Shown: positions 8,680 to 17,468 of the stretch, one piece after another | How positions within the stretch are numbered: the stretch's first letter is position 1 | How the letters are laid out: every line of letters starts with the position of its first letter | Notes under the pieces: model-generated | Database searches by the model: none | Seen by the model: the letters and a program-made list of their open reading frames with translations, nothing else | Told to the model about the DNA's origin: nothing | Source: Agrococcus sp. SGAir0287 | GTDB lineage: Bacteria; Actinomycetota; Actinomycetes; Actinomycetales; Microbacteriaceae | Direction of reading: 5' to 3' | DNA: 64,000 bases | Assembly: GCF_005484985.1 (NCBI RefSeq) | Contig: NZ_CP027942.1 | Location: 806,001-870,000 of the forward strand | Made by a program: the position numbers and the translations under genes

Positions 8680-10137
8680 GTGCAGGCGAGGGGCGTCGGA
8701 CGCGCCACGGCGATCGTGGCGAGCGTCCTCGGCGCCGTAGCGATCGCGTTCATCCTCGTCGGGCGCATCGACGCGCAGAGCGTCGGCGGCGACGAGCACA
8801 CCTACCTGGAGGCCGGGCTCGCGTACATGCGCGGCGACCTCTCGCCCAACCCCGAGCATCCGCCGCTCGCGAAGCTCGTGCTGGGAGCCTGGCAGTCGCT
8901 GGTCTTCGAGGGCGCGGTCGCAGGCAGGCTCCTCGTCGCGGCGATGGCGCTCGGCACCGCCTCGGCGATCTGGTGGATGCTGCGCGGCGAGCTCGGCGCG
9001 CGCGCCGCGATCGTGCCGGCCGTCGTGGTCCTCGTCGCCGATCACACCGTGCACGGCGATCGGATCGATCGGCTCGTGACGCTCGAGGCGTTCGTCGTGC
9101 TCGGCAGCGCCTGGGCGTTCGCGTTCGCCTGGCGCTGGCGGCGCGGCGGCGGCGCCGGCTGGCTCGCGGCCTCGGGCGCGGCGATGGCGGCCGCGTGCCT
9201 CTGCAAGGTCTCGGCGCTCGTCCTCGTCCCTGCCTTCCTCGTCCTCCTCGTCGGTCCGGGTCGACCGGGAGCGCGTCGCGCGCTCGTCGGCATCGGGCTG
9301 TTCGCTGCGGCGGGCATCGCGCTCGCCGCGGCGGTCCTCGTGCCCTTCGGCGGCGTCGCCGCGGTGCAGGCGATGGCCGACTACCAGCTCGCGCACGCGC
9401 AGGGTGGCCATGCCGTGCGCATCGACGGCGTCGTGCACGCCGCCGCGCCGTGGTGGGCGACCTTGCGCTTCGCCCTCGACGGCACCGGCATCGTGCCCTC
9501 CATCGGCATCGTGCTGGGAGCCGCGACCGCCTGGCTCGCGCGCCCGGCGCGCGCGCTCGTCGCGACCCTGACGACCGCGACCGCGCTCTCCATCGTCGCC
9601 CTGTCCGCGTCGCCCGTCGCGCTGCCGCAGTACCTGCTCGGCTGGATCTGGATGCCGACCGCGCTCGCCGGGGTCGGGCTGGTCGAGCTCGTGCGTCGCG
9701 TGCGCGTCGCGACGTCGTGGACGCCGCGACGGATCGGCGCGGCCGCCGCCGCCGTCGTCGTCGGGATCGGCGCGGCGTGGAGCGGGACGGCGTCGTTCGT
9801 CCGCGTCGCGCTCACCGAGCGCGACGCGGTCGACCTCGCCGTCGAGACGTTGCTCGAGCTCGACGCCGAGCCCGTCGTCTACGTGCCGGGGCACGACGGC
9901 TGGAACGCGCGCGCCCAGGAGGGCGTGACCGTCGTCGGCGATCCGTCCGCGCAGGGCATCACCGCCGTCATCGTCGGCGACGACCAGCGAACGACGCCCG
10001 ATCCCGCACTGCTCGCGTTCCTCGACGATCCCGACACGTGCGTCGGCGGGCTGCAGGTCGTCGAGGGCTGGCTCGTATGCGACCTGGGCGGCGAGCTCGT
10101 CGTGACCGAGGATGGCTTCGCCGTCGCCGGCGGCTGA
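8680..10137 (+). CDS. GT39/PMT-like membrane glycosyltransferase
   Basis: 485-residue integral membrane protein of the dolichyl-phosphate-mannose mannosyltransferase superfamily. The first extracytoplasmic loop has the expected acidic pair (DE at 38-39 in GGDEHTYLEAG), followed by NPEHPPLAK, a phrase typical of PMT/ArnT-type enzymes. About ten membrane segments follow, then a ~110-residue C-terminal domain outside the membrane. It likely takes mannose from polyprenyl-phosphate-mannose made by the gene just before it and adds it to proteins or to a cell-wall glycan. GTG 8680 is preceded by GGGAGGAGC. The acceptor is unknown. Confidence 0.75.
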   Translation: MQARGVGRATAIVASVLGAVAIAFILVGRIDAQSVGGDEHTYLEAGLAYMRGDLSPNPEHPPLAKLVLGAWQSLVFEGAVAGRLLVAAMALGTASAIWWMLRGELGARAAIVPAVVVLVADHTVHGDRIDRLVTLEAFVVLGSAWAFAFAWRWRRGGGAGWLAASGAAMAAACLCKVSALVLVPAFLVLLVGPGRPGARRALVGIGLFAAAGIALAAAVLVPFGGVAAVQAMADYQLAHAQGGHAVRIDGVVHAAAPWWATLRFALDGTGIVPSIGIVLGAATAWLARPARALVATLTTATALSIVALSASPVALPQYLLGWIWMPTALAGVGLVELVRRVRVATSWTPRRIGAAAAAVVVGIGAAWSGTASFVRVALTERDAVDLAVETLLELDAEPVVYVPGHDGWNARAQEGVTVVGDPSAQGITAVIVGDDQRTTPDPALLAFLDDPDTCVGGLQVVEGWLVCDLGGELVVTEDGFAVAGG

Positions 10138-10149
10138 CGCTCGTGCGTC
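10136..10149. terminator. short hairpin between convergent genes
   Basis: GACGC-TCGT-GCGTC overlaps the stop of the GT39-like gene and faces the end of the acyl-CoA dehydrogenase gene. The stem is only 5 bp, so this is a weak call. Confidence 0.3.
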
Positions 10150-10152
10150 GGG

Positions 10153-11328
10153 TCAGACGAACGCAGCCCGTCCCGTGATCGCGCGTCCCACGATGAGCTG
10201 GTTCATCTGGAACGTGCCCTCGTACGAGTAGAGCGCCTCGGCGTCGGCGAAGAAGCGGGCGACGTCGTGGTCGGTCACGATGCCGTTGCCGCCGCACACC
10301 TCGCGGCACCACGCGACGACCTCGCGCATCCGCGCCGTGGCGTAGGCCTTCGCGAGCGCCGAGTGCGCGTCGTCCTGGCGGTCCTCGTCCTGCATGCGCG
10401 ACACCTGCACGCACAGCGCGATGGACGCCGTGATGGCGCCGAGCGACTTCGCCAGCAGGTCCTGCACGAGCTGGTGCCCGGCGATGGGCTCGCCGAACTG
10501 CTCCCGCTCGCTCGTGTAGCGCACGGCCGCCTCGTAGGCGCCGGCCATGACGCCGACCGCCGCCCACGCGACCTCCGCCCGCGTGAGGCGCAGCACGCGC
10601 GCGGTGTCGCGGAACGACTCCGCGCGCTGCAGCCGCAGCGACTCGGGAACGCGCACGCCGTCCAGCACGATGTCGGCGTTCTGCACCATCCGCAGCGCGA
10701 TCTTGCGCTCGATCTTCGTCGCCTGGAAGCCGGGCGTCGTCGTGGGCACGATGAATCCCTTCACCTGCCCGTCGGCGACGTCCTTCGCCCAGACGATGAC
10801 GACGTCGGCGAACGTCGCGTTGCCGATCCATCGCTTCGCGCCGTCGAGCACCCACTCGTCGCCCTCGCGACGCGCGCTCGTGCGCAGGCCGCGTGCGGCG
10901 TCGGACCCGGAGAGCGGCTCGGTGAGGCCGAAGGCGCCGAGGACCTCGCCCGAGGCGAGGCGCGGCAGCCACTCGGCGCGCTGCTCGGGCGAGCCGCACG
11001 CGCCGATCGAGCCGGCGGCGAGTCCGTTCTGCACGCCGACGAACGTCGACAGCGACGCGTCGACGCGCGCCATCTCGAGCGCCGCCCAGCCGCGGTAGAC
11101 GGCCGAGGCGGGGAAGGTCTGCGTCTCCTCCCACGAGTGCCCGAGCACGCCCGTCGCCGCGATGGCGGGGATGACGTCCATGGGGAACTCGTCGCGGTGC
11201 CAGTGCTCGTCGATGACGTCGCGCATGGGCTCCATGGCCTCGCGCAGCACTGCGATCGCCTCCTGCTCGCGCTCGGTGAGCTGCGACTCCAGACGATAGA
11301 AGTCGCTGGGCAGCGGGGTGAGGGTCAT
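10153..11328 (-). CDS. acyl-CoA dehydrogenase, glutaryl-CoA dehydrogenase-like
   Basis: 391-residue FAD flavoenzyme of the acyl-CoA dehydrogenase family, oxidising an acyl-CoA at the alpha-beta bond. The C-terminal YEGTFQMNQLIVGRAITG carries the catalytic Glu and resembles glutaryl-CoA dehydrogenase (YEGT...ILGRAITG) more than fatty-acyl enzymes; GLTEPLSGSDA and WIGNATFADVVIVWA are the flavin-side motifs of that subgroup. ATG 11328 has AAGGAG 6 nt upstream. It sits alone, divergent from manA, with its own -10 box. No other lysine/tryptophan-degradation gene is in view, so glutaryl-CoA is the likely but unproven substrate. Confidence 0.82.
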   Translation of the reverse strand: MTLTPLPSDFYRLESQLTEREQEAIAVLREAMEPMRDVIDEHWHRDEFPMDVIPAIAATGVLGHSWEETQTFPASAVYRGWAALEMARVDASLSTFVGVQNGLAAGSIGACGSPEQRAEWLPRLASGEVLGAFGLTEPLSGSDAARGLRTSARREGDEWVLDGAKRWIGNATFADVVIVWAKDVADGQVKGFIVPTTTPGFQATKIERKIALRMVQNADIVLDGVRVPESLRLQRAESFRDTARVLRLTRAEVAWAAVGVMAGAYEAAVRYTSEREQFGEPIAGHQLVQDLLAKSLGAITASIALCVQVSRMQDEDRQDDAHSALAKAYATARMREVVAWCREVCGGNGIVTDHDVARFFADAEALYSYEGTFQMNQLIVGRAITGRAAFV

Positions 11329-11357
11329 GGGGCTCCTTCGACGCACGATCGGATGGC

Positions 11358-11400
11358 AGCCTATGCACGACGCCCGTGCGCCGCATGCGTGTTGTAGCGT
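11358..11400. promoter_or_regulatory. divergent -10 boxes for acyl-CoA dehydrogenase and manA
   Basis: On the minus strand TAGGCT (plus-strand AGCCTA, 11358-11363) lies 29 nt before the ATG at 11328. On the plus strand TAGCGT (11395-11400) ends 8 nt before the manA ATG at 11409, so the manA transcript should begin at or next to its start codon. No SD precedes manA, consistent with a leaderless message. Confidence 0.5.
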
Positions 11401-11408
11401 CGCTCACC

Positions 11409-12548
11409 ATGAGCGAGGGCACGCCGACCGTCCGCTTGGCGCGCATCGCCAACGACGTGCGCGACTACGCATGGGGCAGCGAGACGCTCGTCGCCGACTA
11501 CCTCGGACGAGCGCCGTCGGGAGGCCCGGAGGCCGAGCTGTGGCTCGGCGCGCACCCGGCCTGGCCCGCGCGCCTCGACGACGGCACGCCGCTCGACGCG
11601 GCGCTCGCGGAGGCGGGCGCTGCGCAGCCGGGCATCCTGCTCAAGGTGCTCGCCGCGGCGCACGCGCTCTCGCTGCAGGTGCATCCGTCGACGGCGCAGG
11701 CGCGAGCGGGGTTCGCCGCGGAGGAGGCTGCGGGCGTGCCGCTCGGCGCCGCCCACCGCTCCTACAAGGACCCGCGATCGAAGCCCGAGCTCATCGTGGC
11801 CGTCACGCCGTTCGAGGCGCTGTCGGGCTTCCAGCCGACCGCTCGCACCCTGGCCGTGCTCGACGCGCTCGCCGCGCTCGACGACCGCGTCGCCCCCTAC
11901 GCGTCGGTGGTCCGCAGCTCGACGCGGGAGGCGCTCGCCTGGCTGCTCGCGGGCGGCGACGACGTCGACGCCGTCGTGGCGGGGGTCGTCGCCGCGGCGC
12001 CGCGGCTCGGCGCCGAGCACGCCGCCGCCGTCGACACGGTCGCACGCTTGCACGCCGACTACCCGGACGACGCGGGCATCGCGACGGCGCTCATGCTGCA
12101 TCGCGTCTCGCTCGCGCCCGGCGAGGGCGTCTTCCTGCCGGCCGGCAACCTGCACGCCTACCTCTCGGGCCTCGGGATCGAGCTCATGGAGGCGAGCGAC
12201 AACGTGCTGCGCGGCGGTCTCACGCCCAAGCACGTCGACCGCGACGAGCTGCTGCGCATCGTCGACGTCGCGCCCGTCGAGGATCCCCGCATGCGGCCCG
12301 AGCCGCTCGAGGGCGCCATCGCGTACCGACCCGCGGCGCCGTTCGAGCTGCGCCACGTCGTCGGATCTCACGAGGCCGGCCCTGCCGCCTGCGCGATCGT
12401 GCTCGCCGCCGCGCCGACGAGCGTCGAGGTCGCGGGGGAGCGGCTCGACCTGGCACGCGGCGAGGCGGCCTTCGCATCGAGTCCCGATGGCATCCGCGTC
12501 GACACGCCCGACGCCTGGCTGGCGCTGGAGACCCTCGACACGCCGTGA
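11409..12548 (+). CDS. manA: mannose-6-phosphate isomerase, class I
   Basis: 379-residue zinc enzyme interconverting fructose-6-phosphate and mannose-6-phosphate, the first step towards GDP-mannose. The zinc ligands are visible as QVH (LQVHPS), Glu (SKPELIVA) and His (GNLHAYL); YAWGS near the N-terminus and GGLTPKHVD are class I signatures. The start is the ATG at 11409, which directly follows a -10 box and has no SD (leaderless). It opens the block ending in manB and presumably supplies the mannosyltransferases upstream. Confidence 0.93.
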   Translation: MSEGTPTVRLARIANDVRDYAWGSETLVADYLGRAPSGGPEAELWLGAHPAWPARLDDGTPLDAALAEAGAAQPGILLKVLAAAHALSLQVHPSTAQARAGFAAEEAAGVPLGAAHRSYKDPRSKPELIVAVTPFEALSGFQPTARTLAVLDALAALDDRVAPYASVVRSSTREALAWLLAGGDDVDAVVAGVVAAAPRLGAEHAAAVDTVARLHADYPDDAGIATALMLHRVSLAPGEGVFLPAGNLHAYLSGLGIELMEASDNVLRGGLTPKHVDRDELLRIVDVAPVEDPRMRPEPLEGAIAYRPAAPFELRHVVGSHEAGPAACAIVLAAAPTSVEVAGERLDLARGEAAFASSPDGIRVDTPDAWLALETLDTP

Positions 12549-12596
12549 GCGCCGCGCATCCGCGCATATCATCCAGCGAGTTGTAAGGTCCGCGAC

Positions 12597-12626
12597 TTGA
12601 CGCGGGGGGAATCACAACGGTGTAAT
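12597..12626 (+). promoter_or_regulatory. promoter of whiB
   Basis: TTGACG (12597-12602) and TGTAAT (12621-12626) are separated by 18 nt, a good sigma-70-like promoter 55 nt before the whiB ATG. This leaves a ~45-nt leader with AAGGAG as RBS. Confidence 0.55.
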
Positions 12627-12680
12627 TGCCCAAGCGCGCCGCAGGCCGAGCGGCGTCATCAGGGGATCAAGGAGCACCGC

Positions 12681-13013
12681 ATGCGCGACTCGAACCGCCG
12701 CAGCGTTCCCGAGGACTGGTACGTCGACCCCGTCCAGCTGGGGGTTCCCGGATCTCCGCTCCGTCGGACCGCCTCCGTCGACGTCGACGACGACGGCCAG
12801 CTGGCGTGGCAGGCCGACGCCCTGTGCGCGCAGACCGATCCCGAGGCCTTCTTCCCCGAGAAGGGCGGGTCGACGCGCGACGCGAAGCGCATCTGCGAGG
12901 GCTGCGACGTGCGTGCGCAGTGCCTCGACTACGCGCTGCGCAACGACGAGCGCTTCGGCATCTGGGGCGGGCTCTCCGAGCGCGAGCGCCGCAGGCTCCG
13001 CCGCTCCGCCTGA
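12681..13013 (+). CDS. whiB2: WhiB-family iron-sulfur transcription regulator (WhiB2/WhmD type)
   Basis: 110-residue WhiB-like protein. Four conserved cysteines (C49, C72, C75, C81) would bind a 4Fe-4S cluster; they are followed by GIWGGLSERERRRL, the G[I/V]WGG turn and basic tail. The phrase DPEAFFPEKGGSTRDAKRIC is that of WhiB (Streptomyces) and WhiB2/WhmD (mycobacteria), linked to septation and sporulation control, rather than WhiB1 or redox-type members. These proteins act by binding the principal sigma factor. ATG 12681 has AAGGAG 6 nt before it. Its place between manA and manB matches the mycobacterial arrangement as I recall it. Confidence 0.92.
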   Translation: MRDSNRRSVPEDWYVDPVQLGVPGSPLRRTASVDVDDDGQLAWQADALCAQTDPEAFFPEKGGSTRDAKRICEGCDVRAQCLDYALRNDERFGIWGGLSERERRRLRRSA

Positions 13014-13084
13014 CCGCGAGCGCCGCGCGGACGCGACTTCGCGCCGCACCGACGCGGTTGTGCCCGAAGCGCCGCGCGGGTGCC

Positions 13085-13090
13085 TAGCCT
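13085..13090 (+). promoter_or_regulatory. -10 box TAGCCT, leaderless start of the GT2 gene
   Basis: TAGCCT ends 6 nt before GTG 13097, and no SD is present, so transcription should begin at the start codon. The 83-nt gap after whiB also holds two copies of GCGCCGCGCGG with no clear role. Confidence 0.5.
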
Positions 13091-13096
13091 TGCCGG

Positions 13097-15841
13097 GTGC
13101 GTCAGCGTGTCCTCGTCGTGCTCGCCGTCCGGAACGGCGCCGACTACCTGCAGCGGACGCTCGAGGCGATCGCGGCGCAGTCCGTGGCGCCCGAGCGCGT
13201 CGTCGCCGTCGACGCGCGCAGCACGGACGCATCGCGTCGACTGCTCGACGGCGCCGACGTCGCGCTCGTCGACGCACCCTCGACCGCGTCGTACGTCGAC
13301 GCGATCCGGGCCGGGGTCGCGTCGCTGCCGGCGGCCGAGGAGGGCGACTGGCTCTGGTTCCTCGCGCACGACGCCGTGCCGCATGACCGCGCGCTCGAGA
13401 TGCTGCTCGCGACCGTCGAGACGAGCCCGTCGGTCGCCGTCGTCGGACCGAAGGTCATGCGCGCGGCGGAGCCCGATACGTTCGCGGAGTACGGCCAGAC
13501 GATGACGCCCCTCGGCCGCAGCGTGCGTCTGCACGACGGCGAGCTCGACCAGGGCCAGCACGACGGGGACTCCGATGCGCTCGGCGTGGCCGAGTCCGGC
13601 GTGCTCGTGCGGCGCGACGTGCTCGAAGCGCTCGGCGGCCTCGACCCCGCGCTGCCGAGCGTCGACGCGGGGCTCGACCTCGGCGTCCGCGCGCGACTGG
13701 CCGGCCATCGGGTCGCGCTGCAGCCCGCGGCACGCGTGCGGCGCGCCGGCGGTCCCGAGCACTTCCGGCTGCGGCACGTCTCCGACGCCAGACGCACGCG
13801 CATCGGGCGTGCCGCGCAGCTGCATCGGCGGCTCGCGTACGCGGCCGCGGTGCTCGTGCCCCTGCACTGGCTCGCGCTGCTCCCGCTCGCGCTCGTGCGA
13901 TCCATCGGCCACGTGCTGGCCAAGCGGCCGGGCAGCATCCCGGCCGAGTGGGCCGCTGCCGCGGCCGCGGCCGTGCGGCTCGGTCGCGTCGCCCGCGCGC
14001 GGCGCCGCATCCGACGGACGCGCGTGGCGCGCTGGCGCGACCTGCGACCGCTGCGCGTGTCGTGGCGCGCGCTGCGCGAGCACCGTCAGCGCGTCGGCGA
14101 CGACGTCGACCACAACGCCCGCGTCGTCGACGAGCGCGTCGGCTTCGTCGAGGGCGCGGGCCTCTGGGTCGCTGCGCTCGCAGCCGTCGTCGGCGTGCTC
14201 GTGCTCGCGCCGCTCATCGGCGCCGGTGCCCTGACGGGCGGCGCCCTCCTCCCGCTCGACGCCACGGTCGGCGGGCTGTGGGCGGATGCGACGTGGGGCG
14301 TGCGAGACGGCGTCGGCGACGTCGTCGGCCCCGCCGACGGCTTCGCGATCCTCGTCGCAGCCCTCGGCACGCTCGCGCCGTGGATGCCGTCCGCGAGCGT
14401 GATCGTCGTGCTCGTGCTCGTGCTCGCCGCGCCCCTCGCGGCGATCGCCGCCTGGTGGTTCGTGCGGTCGTGCACGACGAGCCGATGGATGCCGACGGCG
14501 GGTGCCGCCGCGTGGGCGTTCGCGCCCGCGCTCCTGCTCGCGGTGCACGAGGGTCGACTCGGTGCCGTGGTGGCCCACGTGCTGCTGCCGGTCGCCGCCG
14601 GGTGCGCGCTGCGCGCGTCGGCATCCTGGCGCGCGACCGGAGGCGCCGCCCTCGCACTCGCGGCCGTCGCCGCAGGCGCGCCGTCGCTGCTGCCCGCGCT
14701 GCTCGTCGGCGTCCTCGGCGTCGCGGCGGCGTCGTGGCGATCGCCGCGCGTGCTCCTCGCCGCCGTGCCCGCGCTGCTGCTCGTCGGCCCGACGGTCGTG
14801 ACGCAGTGGCTCGCAGGCACGCCGCTGCACGCCCTCGCCGATCCCGGCGTGCCGCTCGCGAGCCCGCCGGCGACGCCGCTGCAGCTCCTGCTGGGCATGC
14901 CGGAGGGCGACCTCGGCGGCGTCGGGCTCGTCGCAGACGCGCTCGGCTTCGAGGCGCGCTGGCTCGCGATCGCGCTCGCGGCGCCGCTGCTCGTGCTCGC
15001 CGTGCTCGGCCCGATCCTGCGCCTGCGCGCGCTCGTGGGCATCGGGATCGCCGCGCTCGGCCTGGCGACGGCGATCGGGCAGACGCACGTCGCCGTCGCC
15101 TCGACCGGCACCGAGGTCGTGACGGTGTGGGCGGGCTCGGGCGTGAGCCTCATGCTGCTGGGGCTGCTCGTCGCGGCGACGCGCGCGGTCGACGCGCTCG
15201 AGGCGCGCGCCGGCATCCCGATCTCCCTCGTGACCCTCGTCGCCGCGCTCGGGGCCGCGCCCGCCGTCGTGCTCGGCATGCTCGCCCCCGCGCTCGAGGC
15301 GGCGCCCGAGCGCGCGCTGCCCGCCTTCGTCGTCGCCGACGCGGACGCCGACGTCGGCACCCTGGTGCTCGCGCCCCTCGACGACGGCACGATCGCCGCG
15401 CGCATCGAGCGCGGAGCGGGCTCCACGCTCACCGACGCCTCCACCCTCGTCGCGACCGCGCCCGTCGGACCGCAGGACGAGGCCCTCGCCACGGTCGCCG
15501 CGAACCTCGTCGCGGGCGGCGGCGACGTCGACGGACGCCTCGACGACTGGTCGGTCCGCTACGTCCTGCTCGCCGACGGCGACGCCTCCCTCGGCGACGT
15601 CGTCGAGTCGAGCCTCTCCGAGCGCGACGGGCTCGAGACGATCGGGGAGACGACGTTCGGCGTGCTCTGGCAGCGCGACGTCGTCGTCGAGCCCGCGGCG
15701 GCGCCGTCGACGTGGGCCGCGCTCCTGCTGGCCGGGCAGCTGCTCGCCCTCGGCATCGCGATCGTCCTCGCGCTGCCGTCGGCGCGGCGCGGCGCACGCG
15801 TGCGGTCGCGTCGGGCGAAGATCGTGAAGGACTGGGCATGA
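13097..15841 (+). CDS. GT2 glycosyltransferase with large polytopic C-terminal region
   Basis: 914-residue protein. Residues 1-~230 form a GT-A family 2 transferase (VLVVLAVRNGADYLQRTLEAI at the start, VDARSTDASRRLL, LAHDAVPHDRALEM in the metal/acceptor region). The remainder is membrane-embedded, with about a dozen hydrophobic segments split by a basic stretch, ending in an extracytoplasmic domain and one last segment. Actinobacteria keep such proteins next to whiB and DUF5719 genes. It probably adds a sugar to an envelope glycan, possibly with a polyprenyl carrier. The leaderless GTG 13097 is fixed by the -10 box. It overlaps the next gene by ATGA, so the two are co-translated. Confidence 0.8.
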   Translation: MRQRVLVVLAVRNGADYLQRTLEAIAAQSVAPERVVAVDARSTDASRRLLDGADVALVDAPSTASYVDAIRAGVASLPAAEEGDWLWFLAHDAVPHDRALEMLLATVETSPSVAVVGPKVMRAAEPDTFAEYGQTMTPLGRSVRLHDGELDQGQHDGDSDALGVAESGVLVRRDVLEALGGLDPALPSVDAGLDLGVRARLAGHRVALQPAARVRRAGGPEHFRLRHVSDARRTRIGRAAQLHRRLAYAAAVLVPLHWLALLPLALVRSIGHVLAKRPGSIPAEWAAAAAAAVRLGRVARARRRIRRTRVARWRDLRPLRVSWRALREHRQRVGDDVDHNARVVDERVGFVEGAGLWVAALAAVVGVLVLAPLIGAGALTGGALLPLDATVGGLWADATWGVRDGVGDVVGPADGFAILVAALGTLAPWMPSASVIVVLVLVLAAPLAAIAAWWFVRSCTTSRWMPTAGAAAWAFAPALLLAVHEGRLGAVVAHVLLPVAAGCALRASASWRATGGAALALAAVAAGAPSLLPALLVGVLGVAAASWRSPRVLLAAVPALLLVGPTVVTQWLAGTPLHALADPGVPLASPPATPLQLLLGMPEGDLGGVGLVADALGFEARWLAIALAAPLLVLAVLGPILRLRALVGIGIAALGLATAIGQTHVAVASTGTEVVTVWAGSGVSLMLLGLLVAATRAVDALEARAGIPISLVTLVAALGAAPAVVLGMLAPALEAAPERALPAFVVADADADVGTLVLAPLDDGTIAARIERGAGSTLTDASTLVATAPVGPQDEALATVAANLVAGGGDVDGRLDDWSVRYVLLADGDASLGDVVESSLSERDGLETIGETTFGVLWQRDVVVEPAAAPSTWAALLLAGQLLALGIAIVLALPSARRGARVRSRRAKIVKDWA

Positions 15842-17454
15842 GCGACGACCGCAGCGGCTCCGACGAGCGCGACGACGTGCAGCCAGCCACCGCGCCGGAC
15901 GACGCGGACGCGCCGCGACCCGAGGCGCCGGACGCGTCGGCTCCGACCGTCGACGCGACTCGTGTCGAGGCCGGCGACGCCGACCCCGGCGCCCCGCTCG
16001 ACGACGTCGACGCGTCCCGCGAGCCCCCGGCTCGTGACGGCGACGCGGACGTCGACCTCGCCACCGACGTCGTGGCTACGGATCGGGAGGCGGCGGCCAA
16101 CGAGGCGGCGGAGCGGGAGCGGGCTCGCGAGCGGCGCAGGCCCGGGCTCTGGGCGCTGCGCGCCACAGCGGGGGCCGCGACGATCGCGGTCGGCGTGCTC
16201 GGCGTGCTCGCCGCGCCGACGCTGCCGAGCGTGGAGGCCGACCCGCGCACGGCGACCGTCGCCCCCGACGCCCCCGAGGAGACCCGCGTGTGCGCGGGAC
16301 CGCTCATCGGCATCGGCGACGCCAGCGGCGACGCCGCGGCGATCGAGGTGCTCGCCGACGATCGGCTCGAGGCGTCGGCCAGCGAGCGGGAGCCCCTCGC
16401 CGTCGCGGGCGTCGACGCGGCGCCCGAGGTGCTGCGAGGCACCGACCTCGCCGGCGCCGAGTGGCTCACGGTGGCGAGCGACGTCGCACGCGGTGCCGCC
16501 GCGAGCGAGTGCGGCCAGCCGGCGACGTCGCAGTGGCTCGTCGGCGGCTCCACGACGACGGGGCGCAGCAGCGTCCTCACGATCGCGAACCCCGGCACGA
16601 CCCCGACGTCCGTCGACCTCGCCGTCCATGGCCCCGACGGTCGCGTCGACGCCGTCGGCAGCACCGGCATCGCCGTCGGGGCGGGTAGCGTCGTGCTCGT
16701 CGACCTCGCGGCCCTGGCCCCCGGGCTCGTATCGCCCGTCGTGCAGGTCGCGACGACCGGCGGGCCCGTCGTCGCGCACCTCCAGCACCGCGTCGTGCGC
16801 ACGCTCGATCCGGGCGGCGTCGAGATCGTCGACCCGTCCCACGCGGGCACGGACGTCGCGATCCCCGCCGTCACGATCGGGGAGGCGACGGGCCTGCAGA
16901 CGCAGGAGGGCTTCGCCGACGCCGCGCCGGCCCTGCGCCTGCTCGCCCAGGAGTCGACGCGCGTCACCATCACGACGATCGCCGCGGGCGAGGAGCCCAT
17001 CGACTCGACCCTCGACCTCGTCGGCGGCAGCGTCGCCGAGGTCGACCTCTCGGGGCTCGCGCCCGGCACGTACGCGTTCAGGATCGCCTCCGACGTGCCC
17101 GTGGTCGCCGCTGCGCGCGCGATCCGCGTCGACGGCGACGCCGTGGACCTCGACTGGGTGCAGGGGCAGACGGAGGCGCTCGACGGCGCGACGGCCGTCG
17201 CCGTGGCGCCCGGCGAGTCTCCGACGCTCCACCTGCTCTCCCTCGCCGACGAGCCGACCACCGTGCGCGTGGGTGAGACGGAGGTGGGGCTCGTGCCCGG
17301 CGGCATCCGCTCCGTGCCGCTCGCGGCCGGGACGACGACGATCGAGGGCTCGCAGGTCGTCGCCGCCGTCTCGTACGCGGGAGGCTCCGGCATCGCCGGC
17401 TACGCCATCACGCCGCCGATCGCGGTGCGATCGAGCATCGACGTCGTGCTCTGA
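15838..17454 (+). CDS. DUF5719 membrane-anchored protein
   Basis: 538 residues. The first ~100 are very acidic and disordered (Asp/Ala/Pro-rich), then one membrane segment (~residues 108-128, GAATIAVGVLGVLAA), then a ~410-residue extracytoplasmic part made of beta-rich units with repeated statements such as VVQVATTGGPVVAHLQHRV. This is the architecture of DUF5719 proteins, which follow the big GT2 gene in many actinobacteria. ATG 15838 overlaps the previous stop (ATGA). The function is unknown; the fixed partnership suggests a shared envelope-glycan task. The only cysteines in the outer domain come as a pair (VCAG and ECGQ), possibly a disulfide. Confidence 0.78.
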   Translation: MSDDRSGSDERDDVQPATAPDDADAPRPEAPDASAPTVDATRVEAGDADPGAPLDDVDASREPPARDGDADVDLATDVVATDREAAANEAAERERARERRRPGLWALRATAGAATIAVGVLGVLAAPTLPSVEADPRTATVAPDAPEETRVCAGPLIGIGDASGDAAAIEVLADDRLEASASEREPLAVAGVDAAPEVLRGTDLAGAEWLTVASDVARGAAASECGQPATSQWLVGGSTTTGRSSVLTIANPGTTPTSVDLAVHGPDGRVDAVGSTGIAVGAGSVVLVDLAALAPGLVSPVVQVATTGGPVVAHLQHRVVRTLDPGGVEIVDPSHAGTDVAIPAVTIGEATGLQTQEGFADAAPALRLLAQESTRVTITTIAAGEEPIDSTLDLVGGSVAEVDLSGLAPGTYAFRIASDVPVVAAARAIRVDGDAVDLDWVQGQTEALDGATAVAVAPGESPTLHLLSLADEPTTVRVGETEVGLVPGGIRSVPLAAGTTTIEGSQVVAAVSYAGGSGIAGYAITPPIAVRSSIDVVL

Positions 17455-17468
17455 CGCCGCCTCGTCAG
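17451..17468. terminator. hairpin built from the two convergent stop codons
   Basis: CTGACG (17451-17456) and CGTCAG (17463-17468) pair across CCGCCT. The left arm contains the TGA of the DUF5719 gene and the right arm the complement of the TGA of the facing gene. The stem is only 6 bp, so termination strength is doubtful. Confidence 0.35.
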
